From: Bradyrhizobium sp. Tv2a-2
GTDB taxonomy: Bacteria > Pseudomonadota > Alphaproteobacteria > Rhizobiales > Xanthobacteraceae
Direction: 5' to 3'
Length of the DNA: 64,000 bases
Assembly (NCBI RefSeq): GCF_000472425.1
Contig: NZ_AXAI01000010.1
Location: 62,001-126,000 of the forward strand
Position numbers and translations under genes: made by a program. Below, piece by piece: positions 8,467 through 16,807 of the stretch. The stretch's first letter is position 1. Every line of letters begins with the position of its first letter. The notes beneath the pieces are model-generated. The model was not told the DNA's origin. It did no database searches and saw only the letters and a list, made by a program, of their open reading frames with translations.

Positions 8467-10108
8467 AGACACGCTCCCTGAATGGTTCGACGCCGAGCCG
8501 CTTCACCGTGTCGACGAACAGCTCGTCGGGGTTGGCGCGCAGCGCGAGATAGGCTTCCACGATGTCCTCGATCACGTCGGCAACATCGTTGTAGGGCACC
8601 GCGGGGCCGATCAGCACGCCGAGTTCGGCCTTCTCGTCGGCACGGCCGCCAATGGTGATCTGGTAGAATTCCTCGCCGTTCTTCTCGACGCCGAGAATGC
8701 CGATATGGCCGACATGGTGATGACCGCAGGCATTGATGCAGCCGGAGATGTTGATGTGCAGCCGGCCGATCAGGTTGGCGGTGTCGTGATTGGCAAAGCG
8801 CCGGGTCAATTCCTGCGCGATCGGGATCGAACGTGCATTCGCCAGCGAGCAGTAATCGAGTCCGGGGCAGGCGATGATGTCCGACACCAGGTTCACGTTG
8901 GGCGTCGCAAGGCCGATCGTCTCGAGCGCCTTCCACAGCGCCGGCAGGTCGCGGCGGGCGACATGCGGCAGCGCCAGGTTCTGCTCATGGCCGACGCGGA
9001 TTTCACCGAAAGAATATTTATCGGCGAGATCGGCAAGCGCGTCCATCTGGTCGGCGGTGGCGTCACCCGGAGGGCCGCCCACCGGCTTGAGCGAGATGGT
9101 GACGATCGCATAGCCGGTCGCCTTGTGCGGAAACACCGCGTTGCGCCGCCAGCGCTCGAACAGCGGATCGTGTGCCGCCTTGCGCAGCTCGTCCGGCATG
9201 TGCGGCAGCTTCTCGTAGGTCGGATAGGAGAAGCGCGAGCGGATGTCCTCGATGGTCTCGTCATCGAGCCTCAAGGAGCCGTCGCGAATCTGCTGCCACT
9301 CCTCTTCGACTTCCTGCGCGAACTTCTCGACGCCGAGCTCGTGCACCAGGATCTTGATGCGAGCCTTGTAGATGTTGTCGCGCCGTCCGTAGCTGTTGTA
9401 AACGCGCATGATGGCTTCGACATAGCTCAGGAGATCCCGCCCATGGACGAAGGGGCGGATGGTCTTGGCGATGAAGGGCGTGCGGCCGAGCCCGCCGCCG
9501 ACCATGACCTCGAAGCCGGTCTCGCCCTGCTCGTTCTTGTGCAGCCGAAGGCCGATGTCGTGGATCTTGATCGCGGCGCGGTCATGCGGGTGCGCCGTGA
9601 TGGCGAACTTGAACTTGCGCGGCAGAAAGGAGAATTCCGGATGCAGCGTGGTGTATTGCCGCAAGACCTCGGACCAGATGCGCGGATCCTCGATCTCGCC
9701 GGGCACGACGCCGGCCCACTGGTCCGACGTCACGTTGCGCGTGTTGTTGCCGGAGGTCTGCATGGCATGAATGCCGACCTCGGCGAGATCGGCGAGCGCA
9801 TCCGGCAGCTCGGCGAGCTTGATCCAGTTGAACTGGATGTTCTGGCGGGTGGTGAAGTGGCCGTAGCCGCGGTCGTAGCGGCGCGCGACATGCGCAAGAC
9901 GCCGCAGCTGCTTCGACGACAGCGTGCCATAGGGAATCGCGACGCGGAACATATAGGCGTGCAGCTGCAGATAGACGCCGTTCTGCAGCCGCAGCATCTT
10001 GAACTCGTCCTCGGTGAGCTCGCCCGAGAGGCGCCGCTTCACCTGGTCGCGGAATTCGGAGACGCGCTCGTTGATCAGCGTGCGGTCGATTTCGTCGTAA
10101 GCATACAT
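8453..10108 (-). CDS. cysI: Ferredoxin-type nitrite/sulfite reductase (assimilatory sulfite reductase)
   Basis: This 551-residue siroheme enzyme is predicted to carry out the six-electron reduction of sulfite to sulfide. Two ferredoxin-like half domains and two siroheme domains are recognisable. FTTRQNIQFNWI (about 85-96) is the siroheme-binding stretch. The cluster cysteines are C414 and C420 in CPGLDYC and C457 and C461 in SGCINACGHH, which bridge a [4Fe-4S] cluster to siroheme. No flavoprotein subunit gene (cysJ) is adjacent, consistent with the ferredoxin-dependent type. It follows the DUF2849 gene by 10 bases and overlaps the DUF934 gene. Nitrite reduction is a formal alternative, but the neighbours argue for sulfite. 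Confidence 0.92.
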   Translation of the reverse strand: MYAYDEIDRTLINERVSEFRDQVKRRLSGELTEDEFKMLRLQNGVYLQLHAYMFRVAIPYGTLSSKQLRRLAHVARRYDRGYGHFTTRQNIQFNWIKLAELPDALADLAEVGIHAMQTSGNNTRNVTSDQWAGVVPGEIEDPRIWSEVLRQYTTLHPEFSFLPRKFKFAITAHPHDRAAIKIHDIGLRLHKNEQGETGFEVMVGGGLGRTPFIAKTIRPFVHGRDLLSYVEAIMRVYNSYGRRDNIYKARIKILVHELGVEKFAQEVEEEWQQIRDGSLRLDDETIEDIRSRFSYPTYEKLPHMPDELRKAAHDPLFERWRRNAVFPHKATGYAIVTISLKPVGGPPGDATADQMDALADLADKYSFGEIRVGHEQNLALPHVARRDLPALWKALETIGLATPNVNLVSDIIACPGLDYCSLANARSIPIAQELTRRFANHDTANLIGRLHINISGCINACGHHHVGHIGILGVEKNGEEFYQITIGGRADEKAELGVLIGPAVPYNDVADVIEDIVEAYLALRANPDELFVDTVKRLGVEPFRERVYATR

Positions 10109-10118
10109 GATGAGCTAC

Positions 10119-10448
10119 TCACACCCGAGCCGGTTCTTGCACCGGCAGGCCGATGGTGACGCCGGTCGCGCGGATGGTTTCGCGCAGATTGCCCGGCGCG
10201 ATGGCGCCACCCTCGCCGATCTCCACCGGCGCGATGTAGGCGCCGACCGCGCCGAGATCGTCAGCCGCGGATTCGGAGAGCAGCGCCCGCGCCTCATCGG
10301 CAGCGCGTACCACCGCTGCCTCGCTGAGATCGATCGACCATTCGCCGGCGGCAGTGCGATAGATCACCGCGCCGTCCCAGGTCCGGTTGGCGGTCACCAC
10401 CGAGGGCTGGGTGATCTTGATTTTCTTTTGTTCCAGGGGAGAGGTCAT
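10119..10448 (-). CDS. DUF2849 domain protein
   Basis: This small soluble protein of 109 residues begins MTSPLEQKKIKITQPSVVTA and contains VVTANRTWDGAVIYRTAAGEW, typical of the DUF2849 family. Members are encoded between cysG and cysI in many alphaproteobacteria; their biochemical role is unknown. The start ATG is 25 bases after the cysG stop and the stop is 10 bases before the cysI start, so it sits within the operon. No Cys residues or membrane segments are seen, so a redox-carrier role by itself is unlikely. Confidence 0.85.
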   Translation of the reverse strand: MTSPLEQKKIKITQPSVVTANRTWDGAVIYRTAAGEWSIDLSEAAVVRAADEARALLSESAADDLGAVGAYIAPVEIGEGGAIAPGNLRETIRATGVTIGLPVQEPARV

Positions 10449-10473
10449 GCGGGATTTCCAGGATGCCTAGGGA

Positions 10474-11553
10474 TCAATTGATTGAGGTTTTCGCGAGCCG
10501 CGCGTGCCGCGCGGCTGCGGATCGGGAAAACGGCCGCACCTCGCCAGCCTCGGCGGCGACGCCCGGCACGATGAAATAGGTGACACCGGCCTCGCGCAGC
10601 GCGCCGATGTCCTTGCCGCCGCGGCCTGGCCCGAAGGCCTCGCCGGCCTTCAGCCGCACCACGCGGCGGCCGGACCTGGCGGCATCGACGATCTGCTGAT
10701 CGACGACATCCTGGTCGCGACGGCTCACGGCGATGCGCGCGGCGTCGCGGCGGATGCGATCGAGAATTTCGGTTGAGACGTCGTCGTCATGGAAGACGAT
10801 GTCGGCATCCTGTAGTGCGCGCAGCGCCTTTACTGTCAGGAGGTCCGGATCGCCCGGGCCGGCACCGACCAACGTCACGCTGCCTTCCGCCGCGCCCGAG
10901 GACAGCGCGCCGGCGAAGGCGGAGGGATCATCGATGTCGTTCAGCGCGGCCTCGGCCTCACCGTCGCGGCCGGACAGCACCAGCGCGCCGATCTTGCCGT
11001 CGATCACCTTTTCCCAGAAACGGCGACGAAGCATGAACTCGGGGATGCGGTCGTGGATCGATTTGCGGAAGCGGCCGATGAAGCCGGCGAGCTCGCCGAT
11101 CCGGGCCGGAAGTGCCGCCTCGATGCGCTCGCGTACGCGGCGCGCCACCACGGGCGAGGCTCCGCCGGTGCCGACGGCGACCACGACATCGCCGCGGTCG
11201 ACGATGGCCGGAAAGATGAAGGTGGAATGGGCAAGATCGTCCATGACGTTGACGGGCAGGCCGAGCGATTTCGCGCGGGCCGCCATCGCGACGCCGGTTT
11301 CACCCGCGCCGGCGCAGAACACGGCAATGACGCCATCGAGATCGGCGGCAAGCGGATCGCCCGAAGCGCGCACGACCTTTGCCGCCTGCGCCGGTTCCAG
11401 AGCGCTCACATCATGTGCGCCTGACAGCACATACCAGTGCACCGCAGCACCTGCCGCCGCGAGCACGCGGAGCTTCGCCTGCGCGAGGTCCCCGGAACCG
11501 ATCAGAAGGACCGGTCCGGCTTGCAGGTCGAGAAACACCGGCAGAAATCGCAT
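10474..11553 (-). CDS. cysG: Siroheme synthase CysG with a shortened methyltransferase half
   Basis: The N-terminal half of this 359-residue protein (about 1-215) is a complete precorrin-2 dehydrogenase/ferrochelatase: LLIGSGDLAQAKLRVLAAAGA is the NAD-binding fold, VMDDLAHSTFIFPAI holds the catalytic Asp (about 104-105), and GTGGASPVVARRVRERIE follows. The C-terminal half starts like uroporphyrinogen-III methyltransferase (LVGAGPGDPDLLTVKALRAL, 228-247) but stops after about 115 residues, where about 240 are usual. The YDRLVS-like motif is HDDDVS and GGDPFIFGRG is AGEAFGPGRG, so methylation activity is doubtful. The start is the ATG at 11553; frames further upstream lie in AT-rich promoter DNA. 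It leads the sulfur unit and should supply siroheme to CysI. Confidence 0.88.
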   Translation of the reverse strand: MRFLPVFLDLQAGPVLLIGSGDLAQAKLRVLAAAGAAVHWYVLSGAHDVSALEPAQAAKVVRASGDPLAADLDGVIAVFCAGAGETGVAMAARAKSLGLPVNVMDDLAHSTFIFPAIVDRGDVVVAVGTGGASPVVARRVRERIEAALPARIGELAGFIGRFRKSIHDRIPEFMLRRRFWEKVIDGKIGALVLSGRDGEAEAALNDIDDPSAFAGALSSGAAEGSVTLVGAGPGDPDLLTVKALRALQDADIVFHDDDVSTEILDRIRRDAARIAVSRRDQDVVDQQIVDAARSGRRVVRLKAGEAFGPGRGGKDIGALREAGVTYFIVPGVAAEAGEVRPFSRSAAARHARLAKTSIN

Positions 11554-11770
11554 GTGACACTCGCTTCCCCAATCGCGGGGTATGCTAGAATTGTTTTCTT
11601 TATAGATAGCTTTCAAGCCTCGCAAAGAGAAAATTATTACTCTATATTGCGACGCAACGGTGGAATTTTTGCCTCTGGGAACCCACGCTCGCGACATGCT
11701 TTTTCTCAAATTATGAAAAGCATTTTCGAAAACGAGATAAGCAGTTTCCGTGCCGCCAATACCGCCGGGA
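11554..11770. promoter_or_regulatory. AT-rich divergent control region between cysG and glcB
   Basis: This region is markedly richer in A and T than its surroundings. Toward cysG (minus strand), TTGCGA and TAAAGA are separated by 17 bases and could be -35/-10 boxes. Toward glcB there is a dyad ATGCTTTT (11696-11703) / AAAAGCAT (11716-11723), overlapped by GAAAAGCATTTTC, that looks like an operator. No reading frame here is convincing. The regulators are not identifiable from sequence alone. Confidence 0.5.
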
Positions 11771-11825
11771 CCGCGCCGTGGATCACAATGTTTCAGAGCC
11801 CGCGGGAAGACGTCGTGCAGAGCTG

Positions 11826-11919
11826 AAAAAAGCGCCGGCAGCTTGCGCCGCGCGGCCTTTCGCTGTCCCCGTCTTTGGCGCTAAAAGGCTTTCGACGCCG
11901 CCCCTTTGGCGGCGCTTTT
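11826..11919 (+). promoter_or_regulatory. Structured glcB leader with terminator-like hairpin
   Basis: A stem CGCCGCC (11896-11902) / GGCGGCG (11908-11914) followed by CTTTT lies about 50 bases before the glcB start and resembles an intrinsic terminator. The segment AAAAGCGCC at 11827-11835 is perfectly complementary to GGCGCTTTT at 11911-11919, so an alternative pairing could open the hairpin. This is the arrangement of an attenuator, or it may mark the end of a short leader RNA. No ligand or class is recognised. Confidence 0.4.
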
Positions 11920-11969
11920 GCTCTCACTTCCAAAAACCAAGCGCCGCTTGCCCGCGAGAAAAACCCATC

Positions 11970-14132
11970 ATGACGCGTATCGAAGCCCATGGATTGAAGA
12001 TTGCCCCTGACCTCTTTGACTTCATCGCCAAGGAGGCGGCGCCGAAGACCGGGATCGACCCCGACGCGTTCTGGAAGGGGCTCGCCGGCATCATTCGCGA
12101 TCTAGGGCCGAAGAACCGCCAATTGCTCGCCTTCCGCGATGAGCTCCAGGCCAAGATCGACGACTGGCATCGCGCCAACAAGGGCAAGGCGTTCGACATC
12201 AACGCCTATACCTCCTTCCTGAAGGAAATCGGCTACCTCCTGGCCGAGCCCGCGACCCAGAAAGTCGAAACCGCCAATGTGGACGACGAGATCGGCAAGA
12301 TCTGCGGGCCGCAGCTCGTGGTGCCGCTGACCAATGCCCGCTATGCGCTGAACGCGGCGAATGCCCGCTGGGGCTCGCTCTACGATGCCTTCTACGGCAC
12401 CGACGCGATCCCGCACGATCCGAGCGAGGGCGGGAAAGGCTACAACAAGGCGCGCGGCGACAAGGTGATCGCCAAGGCCAAGGCCTTCCTGGATTCCGCC
12501 GCACCGCTTGCGACCGCGAGCCACACCGACGTCACCTCCTACAGCGTCATCGCCGGCCAGCTCGCCGTGAAGCTGAAGAGCGGCAACGCCACCGCGCTGA
12601 AATCGCAGCCGCAGTTCGCGGGCTATCAGGGCGACGCGGCCGCGCCGTCGGCCATCCTGCTGGTCAACAACGGTCTTCATATCGAGATCAAGATCGACCG
12701 CAGCCATATCATCGGCAAGGACGATCCGGCCGGCGTCGCCGACATCGTGATGGAGGCCGCGGTCTCGACAATTCTCGACATGGAGGACAGCGTCGCCGCC
12801 GTCGATGCCGAGGACAAGGTGCTGGTCTATCGCAACACGCTTGGTCTGATGAACGGTACGCTGTCGGCCGATTTCGACAAGGGCGGCAAGACCATGACGC
12901 GGTCGCTGAACGCCGACCGGGTCTACAAGACGCCCGCAGGCGGCGAACTCACGCTGCATGGCCGCAGCCTGCTTTTGATGCGCAATGTCGGCCATCACAT
13001 GTTCACCGACGCGGTGCTGGACGACAAGGGCAACGAGATTCCGGAAGGCCTGCTGGATGCCGCCGTCTCCGGGCTGCTCGCGATCCACGACCTCAAGGGC
13101 CATTCCAAGGTCAAGAACAGCCGCACCGGCTCGGTCTACATCGTCAAGCCGAAGATGCACGGTCCCGACGAGGTCGCGCTGACCTGCCAGATCTTCGAAC
13201 GCGTCGAGAAGATGCTGTCCCTGCCCGCCGACACCATGAAGGTCGGCATCATGGACGAGGAGCGCCGCACCACCGTCAACCTCAAGGCCTGCATCCAGCA
13301 AGCCTCGAAGCGCATCATGTTCATCAACACCGGCTTCCTCGACCGCACCGGTGACGAGATCCACACCTCGATGGAAGCGGGTCCGATGATCCGCAAGAAC
13401 GAGATGAAGGCGCAGCCCTGGATCAAGGCCTATGAGGACTGGAACGTCGATATCGGCCTGATCGACGGTTTGCCGGGCCACGCCCAGATCGGCAAGGGCA
13501 TGTGGGCCGCCCCCGACAAGATGGCGGACATGCTGGCGCAGAAGATCGGCCATCCGCAGGCCGGCGCCACCACCGCCTGGGTGCCCTCGCCGACCGCGGC
13601 GACCTTGCATGCCCTGCACTACCACCAAGTGAACGTGCTGGCGCGCCAGCAGGAGCTTGCCAAGGGCGGACAGCGCGCCAAGCTCTCCGACATCCTCACC
13701 ATTCCGGTGTCGAAGTCGAACTGGGCGCCCGACGATGTGCGGCAGGAGATCGACAACAACTGCCAGGGCATTCTGGGTTATGTGGTGCGCTGGATCGACC
13801 AGGGCGTCGGCTGCTCCAAGGTGCCCGACATTCACGACGTCGGCCTGATGGAAGACCGTGCCACCTTGCGCATCTCAAGCCAGCATCTGGCGAACTGGCT
13901 GCATCAGGGCGTCGTCACCGAGGCGCAGGTGATGGAGTCGCTGAAGCGCATGGCGATCGTGGTCGACAAGCAGAACGCGGGCGATTCGCTCTACAAGCCG
14001 ATGGCGCCGTCTTTCGACGGCACAGCCTTCAAGGCCGCCTGCGATCTCGTCTTCAAGGGCCGCGAGCAGCCGAACGGCTACACCGAATTCATCCTCACCG
14101 CCCGCCGCCGCGAGGCCAAGGCAGCAGGGTAA
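11970..14132 (+). CDS. glcB: Malate synthase G
   Basis: This 720-residue cytoplasmic enzyme condenses glyoxylate with acetyl-CoA to give malate, closing the glyoxylate bypass. Its length matches the G isoform. Recognisable blocks are FYGTDAIPHDP, the substrate-binding stretch AVSTILDMEDSVAAVDAEDK, GIMDEERRTTVNLKACI, INTGFLDRTGDEIHTSMEAGPM (catalytic region) and GKGMWAAPDKMADML, and the late CRQEIDN-like block is VRQEIDNNCQGILGYVVRW. The ATG at 11970 is the family start; frames extending upstream run through the leader. It is monocistronic, followed by a palindromic repeat. Confidence 0.95.
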   Translation: MTRIEAHGLKIAPDLFDFIAKEAAPKTGIDPDAFWKGLAGIIRDLGPKNRQLLAFRDELQAKIDDWHRANKGKAFDINAYTSFLKEIGYLLAEPATQKVETANVDDEIGKICGPQLVVPLTNARYALNAANARWGSLYDAFYGTDAIPHDPSEGGKGYNKARGDKVIAKAKAFLDSAAPLATASHTDVTSYSVIAGQLAVKLKSGNATALKSQPQFAGYQGDAAAPSAILLVNNGLHIEIKIDRSHIIGKDDPAGVADIVMEAAVSTILDMEDSVAAVDAEDKVLVYRNTLGLMNGTLSADFDKGGKTMTRSLNADRVYKTPAGGELTLHGRSLLLMRNVGHHMFTDAVLDDKGNEIPEGLLDAAVSGLLAIHDLKGHSKVKNSRTGSVYIVKPKMHGPDEVALTCQIFERVEKMLSLPADTMKVGIMDEERRTTVNLKACIQQASKRIMFINTGFLDRTGDEIHTSMEAGPMIRKNEMKAQPWIKAYEDWNVDIGLIDGLPGHAQIGKGMWAAPDKMADMLAQKIGHPQAGATTAWVPSPTAATLHALHYHQVNVLARQQELAKGGQRAKLSDILTIPVSKSNWAPDDVRQEIDNNCQGILGYVVRWIDQGVGCSKVPDIHDVGLMEDRATLRISSQHLANWLHQGVVTEAQVMESLKRMAIVVDKQNAGDSLYKPMAPSFDGTAFKAACDLVFKGREQPNGYTEFILTARRREAKAAG

Positions 14133-14150
14133 ATACAAGCCAATCCACTA

Positions 14151-14230
14151 CGTCATTCCGGGGCACGTGAAGCGTGAACCCGGAATCTCGAGATTCGGGC
14201 TCGATGCTGACGCATCGCCCCGGAATGACG
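14151..14230. repeat. Dispersed palindrome with CATTCCGG ends
   Basis: Perfect 14-base arms CGTCATTCCGGGGC (14151-14164) and GCCCCGGAATGACG (14217-14230) flank an inner stem around GGAATCTCGAGATTC. The same family occurs at 33938-34027. It lies between the convergent glcB and small membrane protein genes and may stabilise or end both transcripts. Confidence 0.8.
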
Positions 14231-14238
14231 AGACGTGG

Positions 14239-14394
14239 CTAGAACACCGCCAGATATTTCAGCAGCGACACGATGCCGATGATGATCACGATCACACGGG
14301 CGATCTGCTTGGCGCGGCCGTCGAGCGGCAGCATGTTGATGAGATAAAGCACGAGGATGACGACAAGGAAGGTGACGAGAACGCCGACGATCAT
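14239..14394 (-). CDS. Small Thivi_2564-type membrane protein
   Basis: This 51-residue protein has two hydrophobic segments (about 2-20 and 33-50) joined by the loop NMLPLDGRAKQIARVI, which is the hallmark of the Thivi_2564 small membrane protein family of unknown function. The ATG at 14394 gives the family start; a longer frame to 14460 is not needed. A perfect GGAAC-N16-CGTT promoter lies about 40 bases upstream, so the gene is predicted to be under the EcfG general stress sigma factor. Confidence 0.75.
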   Translation of the reverse strand: MIVGVLVTFLVVILVLYLINMLPLDGRAKQIARVIVIIIGIVSLLKYLAVF

Positions 14395-14430
14395 CTGCAA
14401 CCCCCAAAAGCGAACGGTTAATGCCTGATT

Positions 14431-14455
14431 AACGCTGCTCGCCCCTCCGGGTTCC
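14431..14455 (-). promoter_or_regulatory. EcfG-type promoter of the 51-residue membrane protein
   Basis: On the minus strand, GGAAC (14455-14451), a 16-base spacer and CGTT (14434-14431) match the element of alphaproteobacterial EcfG sigma factors exactly. Transcription would start near 14424, leaving a leader of about 30 bases before the ATG at 14394. Confidence 0.65.
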
Positions 14456-14578
14456 CACACCGGAACCTGGCTTAAAACGGTAAGATTTTAGGCGGCCGCG
14501 TAATAATACGGCAATCATGCTGTCTAAGTTTTTACGGTTTCCGGTTCAGATGCATGCGGGAATTTGGAGTGCCCCAAC

Positions 14579-16672
14579 ATGTTGAACCGTTTGACCATAT
14601 CGGCCCTTTTGCAGGCCGTAATCCTTGCCGCCGCGCTCATCATTGTGCTGGTCTTTTCGTTCAGCGCCTGGGACTCCTGGGAGCGCGTCCAGATCACCAA
14701 TCGCATCGCACTGGTCGCCGATGCGTCGGCCGGCATGTTCAAGGCGATGGATCGCCTGCGCGCCGACCGCACCACGACCAACCGCGTTCTGATCAATGAC
14801 GACAAGCTCGGCGGTGAGGTCGAGCGCTACATCCGCGCTCTCCGCGACGCCGAGATGCCGCCCATGGCCCATGCGCTGGAAGTACTGCCGGGCATCGGAT
14901 TTGCCCAGCAGGACACGCTGGTGGGCGAGTTCGACCGCCTGTTCAAGACGCTGACCGCGCAGCAAAACGACTTCTGGCAGGAGATGAGCAAGCCGAAGGC
15001 CTCGCGCCGCGCCGCGCTCGGCAAGGAATTTATGGACACGGAGACCGCGCTGCTCACGCTGCTCGACAAGATCTCGGGCGTGCTCGCCAGCGACGTCAAC
15101 CACCAGGATGCCGTCATCGACCAGCTGCTGCTGATCAAGCAGACGGCCTGGCTACTCCGCAACACGGCCGGCGAGGCATCACTGATCGTCTCGAGCAATC
15201 TTCCAAGCGGCAAGGTCACGCCGGAGACGCGCCTTGCCTACATCAAGTTCGTAGGCGGCACGGAAGCCGCGTGGAAGGCGTTGCAATTGTCGATGGAGGG
15301 CATGAAGGCCTCGCCCACGCTCTCCGCCGCGATGGAGAATACCAAGACGAGTTACTTCGATCAGCAATATACCGCGCTGCGTGACCGCCTGATCAACGCG
15401 ATGGCGACAGGCGAGAAGCCGGAGATGGTCGCCAATGACTGGAGCCCCTACACTGTCGCCCGTCTCAACGCTGCCGTCGGCGTCGCCGACGCCGCGCTCG
15501 AAGCGGCCAAGACCTACATCGCAGACCAGCATTCGCTGGCGGTGCGCTCGCTGACCCTGCAGCTGTTCTTCCTGATCGCGGCGATCGCCTTCTCCTGCGG
15601 AGCCATGCTGATGGTCAGCCGCCACGTGATCAAGCCACTGCATCACATCCGCGACGACATGCTGAAAGTGGCCGGCGGCGATCTTGCCGTCCAGACCGGC
15701 TATGGCGCGCGCCAGGACGAGATCGGAGCGCTCGCGGGCGCGCTGGAGACCTTCAAGCAGCAGGCCGAGGACAAGCTGAAGATCGAGGCGCAGGAGCGCG
15801 AGCGCAATGCAGGCGCCGCAGCACGCCAGCGTACGATGGAGAACCATGTCGGCGAGTTCGAGAGCCTGGTGCGCGGGAGCCTGCGCGAGCTCGGCGAGGC
15901 CTCCGGCGCAATGCGCGGCACCTCCTCGAGCCTGACCGCAGTCTCGCGCCAGACCAACGAGCGCGTCGAGGTCGCGCAGAAGGCGTCCAGCGAGGCTTCG
16001 CTGAGTGTCGAGAGCGTCGCCTCGGCCTCCGAGGAGCTCAGCGCCTCCATCAACGACATCAGCCAGCAGGCAGCGCATGCGGCCGGCATTGCAAGCCGTG
16101 CGGTGGGCGAGGCGAGCCAGACCGACGGCACCGTGCAGGGGCTCGCCAAATCGGCCGCCCGGATCGGCGAGGTGGTCGGCCTGATCAACACCATCGCGGC
16201 GCAGACCAACCTGCTTGCGCTCAACGCCACCATCGAGGCGGCGCGTGCGGGCGAGGCCGGCCGCGGCTTTGCCGTGGTCGCCTCCGAGGTCAAGTCGCTG
16301 GCGAGTCAGACGGCGAAGGCGACCGACGAAATCTCGGAGCAGATCGCCGACATCCAGAAGGTGGCGGGCGATGCGATCGACGCCATCAAGCGGATCGGCA
16401 GCATCATCGGCGAGGTCAACGAGGTCGCAACCGCGATTGCCGCCGCCGTGCAGGAACAGGGCGCCGCCACCCAGGAGATCACCCGCTCCACCCAGTTCGC
16501 GGCGCAAGGCACCAAGAACGTCTCGGACAACATACTCGGCGTCAAAACCGACGCCGACGCCTCGGCCTCGGCCGCGGAAAACGTCAAGCAGGCCTCCGAG
16601 ACGCTGGAGACGCAGAGCCAGCATCTGGGCCAGCAGGTGACGGAATTCCTGGCGAAGATCCGCGCGGCGTAA
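14579..16672 (+). CDS. Methyl-accepting chemotaxis protein
   Basis: This 697-residue chemoreceptor has a first membrane helix at about 8-30, a mainly helical periplasmic sensor domain of about 290 residues, and a second helix at about 325-347 (LTLQLFFLIAAIAFSCGAML). A HAMP linker (VIKPLHHIRDDMLKVAGGDLAV) follows, then a cytoplasmic signalling domain whose tip reads INTIAAQTNLLALNATIEAA and GRGFAVVASEVKSLA, where CheA and CheW bind. The ATG at 14579 follows GGAG; a TTG at 14564 is less likely. The ligand is unknown. It stands alone, with no che genes in the window. Confidence 0.92.
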   Translation: MLNRLTISALLQAVILAAALIIVLVFSFSAWDSWERVQITNRIALVADASAGMFKAMDRLRADRTTTNRVLINDDKLGGEVERYIRALRDAEMPPMAHALEVLPGIGFAQQDTLVGEFDRLFKTLTAQQNDFWQEMSKPKASRRAALGKEFMDTETALLTLLDKISGVLASDVNHQDAVIDQLLLIKQTAWLLRNTAGEASLIVSSNLPSGKVTPETRLAYIKFVGGTEAAWKALQLSMEGMKASPTLSAAMENTKTSYFDQQYTALRDRLINAMATGEKPEMVANDWSPYTVARLNAAVGVADAALEAAKTYIADQHSLAVRSLTLQLFFLIAAIAFSCGAMLMVSRHVIKPLHHIRDDMLKVAGGDLAVQTGYGARQDEIGALAGALETFKQQAEDKLKIEAQERERNAGAAARQRTMENHVGEFESLVRGSLRELGEASGAMRGTSSSLTAVSRQTNERVEVAQKASSEASLSVESVASASEELSASINDISQQAAHAAGIASRAVGEASQTDGTVQGLAKSAARIGEVVGLINTIAAQTNLLALNATIEAARAGEAGRGFAVVASEVKSLASQTAKATDEISEQIADIQKVAGDAIDAIKRIGSIIGEVNEVATAIAAAVQEQGAATQEITRSTQFAAQGTKNVSDNILGVKTDADASASAAENVKQASETLETQSQHLGQQVTEFLAKIRAA

Positions 16673-16721
16673 TCCAGGCGGGCGGAAGCTGGAAAGATTG
16701 ACGACCAGCCTCCCGATCCCA

Positions 16722-16803
16722 CGTCATTGCGAGCGAAGCGAAGCAATCCAGGGCCTTGCGGAAGGCTCTGGATTGCTTCGTCGCTTTGCTCCTCGCAATG
16801 ACG
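16722..16803. repeat. Dispersed palindrome with CGTCATTGCGAG ends
   Basis: The arms CGTCATTGCGAGCGAAGCGA and the complementary CTCCTCGCAATGACG enclose an inner stem AATCCAGGGCC/CTCTGGATT. A degraded relative lies at 20650-20727. It sits between the convergent chemoreceptor and DUF2865 genes. Confidence 0.8.
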
Positions 16804-16807
16804 GAAA

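Noticed and set aside
8705..10159. A 484-residue plus-strand frame opposite cysI
   Set aside because: The cysI frame has all siroheme and cluster motifs; the opposite frame has no recognisable domain and shows the Arg/Asp/Ala composition of an antisense shadow.
12102..13835. A 577-residue open frame on the minus strand opposite glcB
   Set aside because: It is the complement of a highly conserved enzyme with high third-position GC; its translation is His/Arg/Val-rich low-quality sequence with no domain. The glcB frame explains the DNA.
15179..16624. A 481-residue minus-strand frame opposite the chemoreceptor
   Set aside because: The chemoreceptor signalling domain is unmistakable; the opposite frame is a composition artefact.
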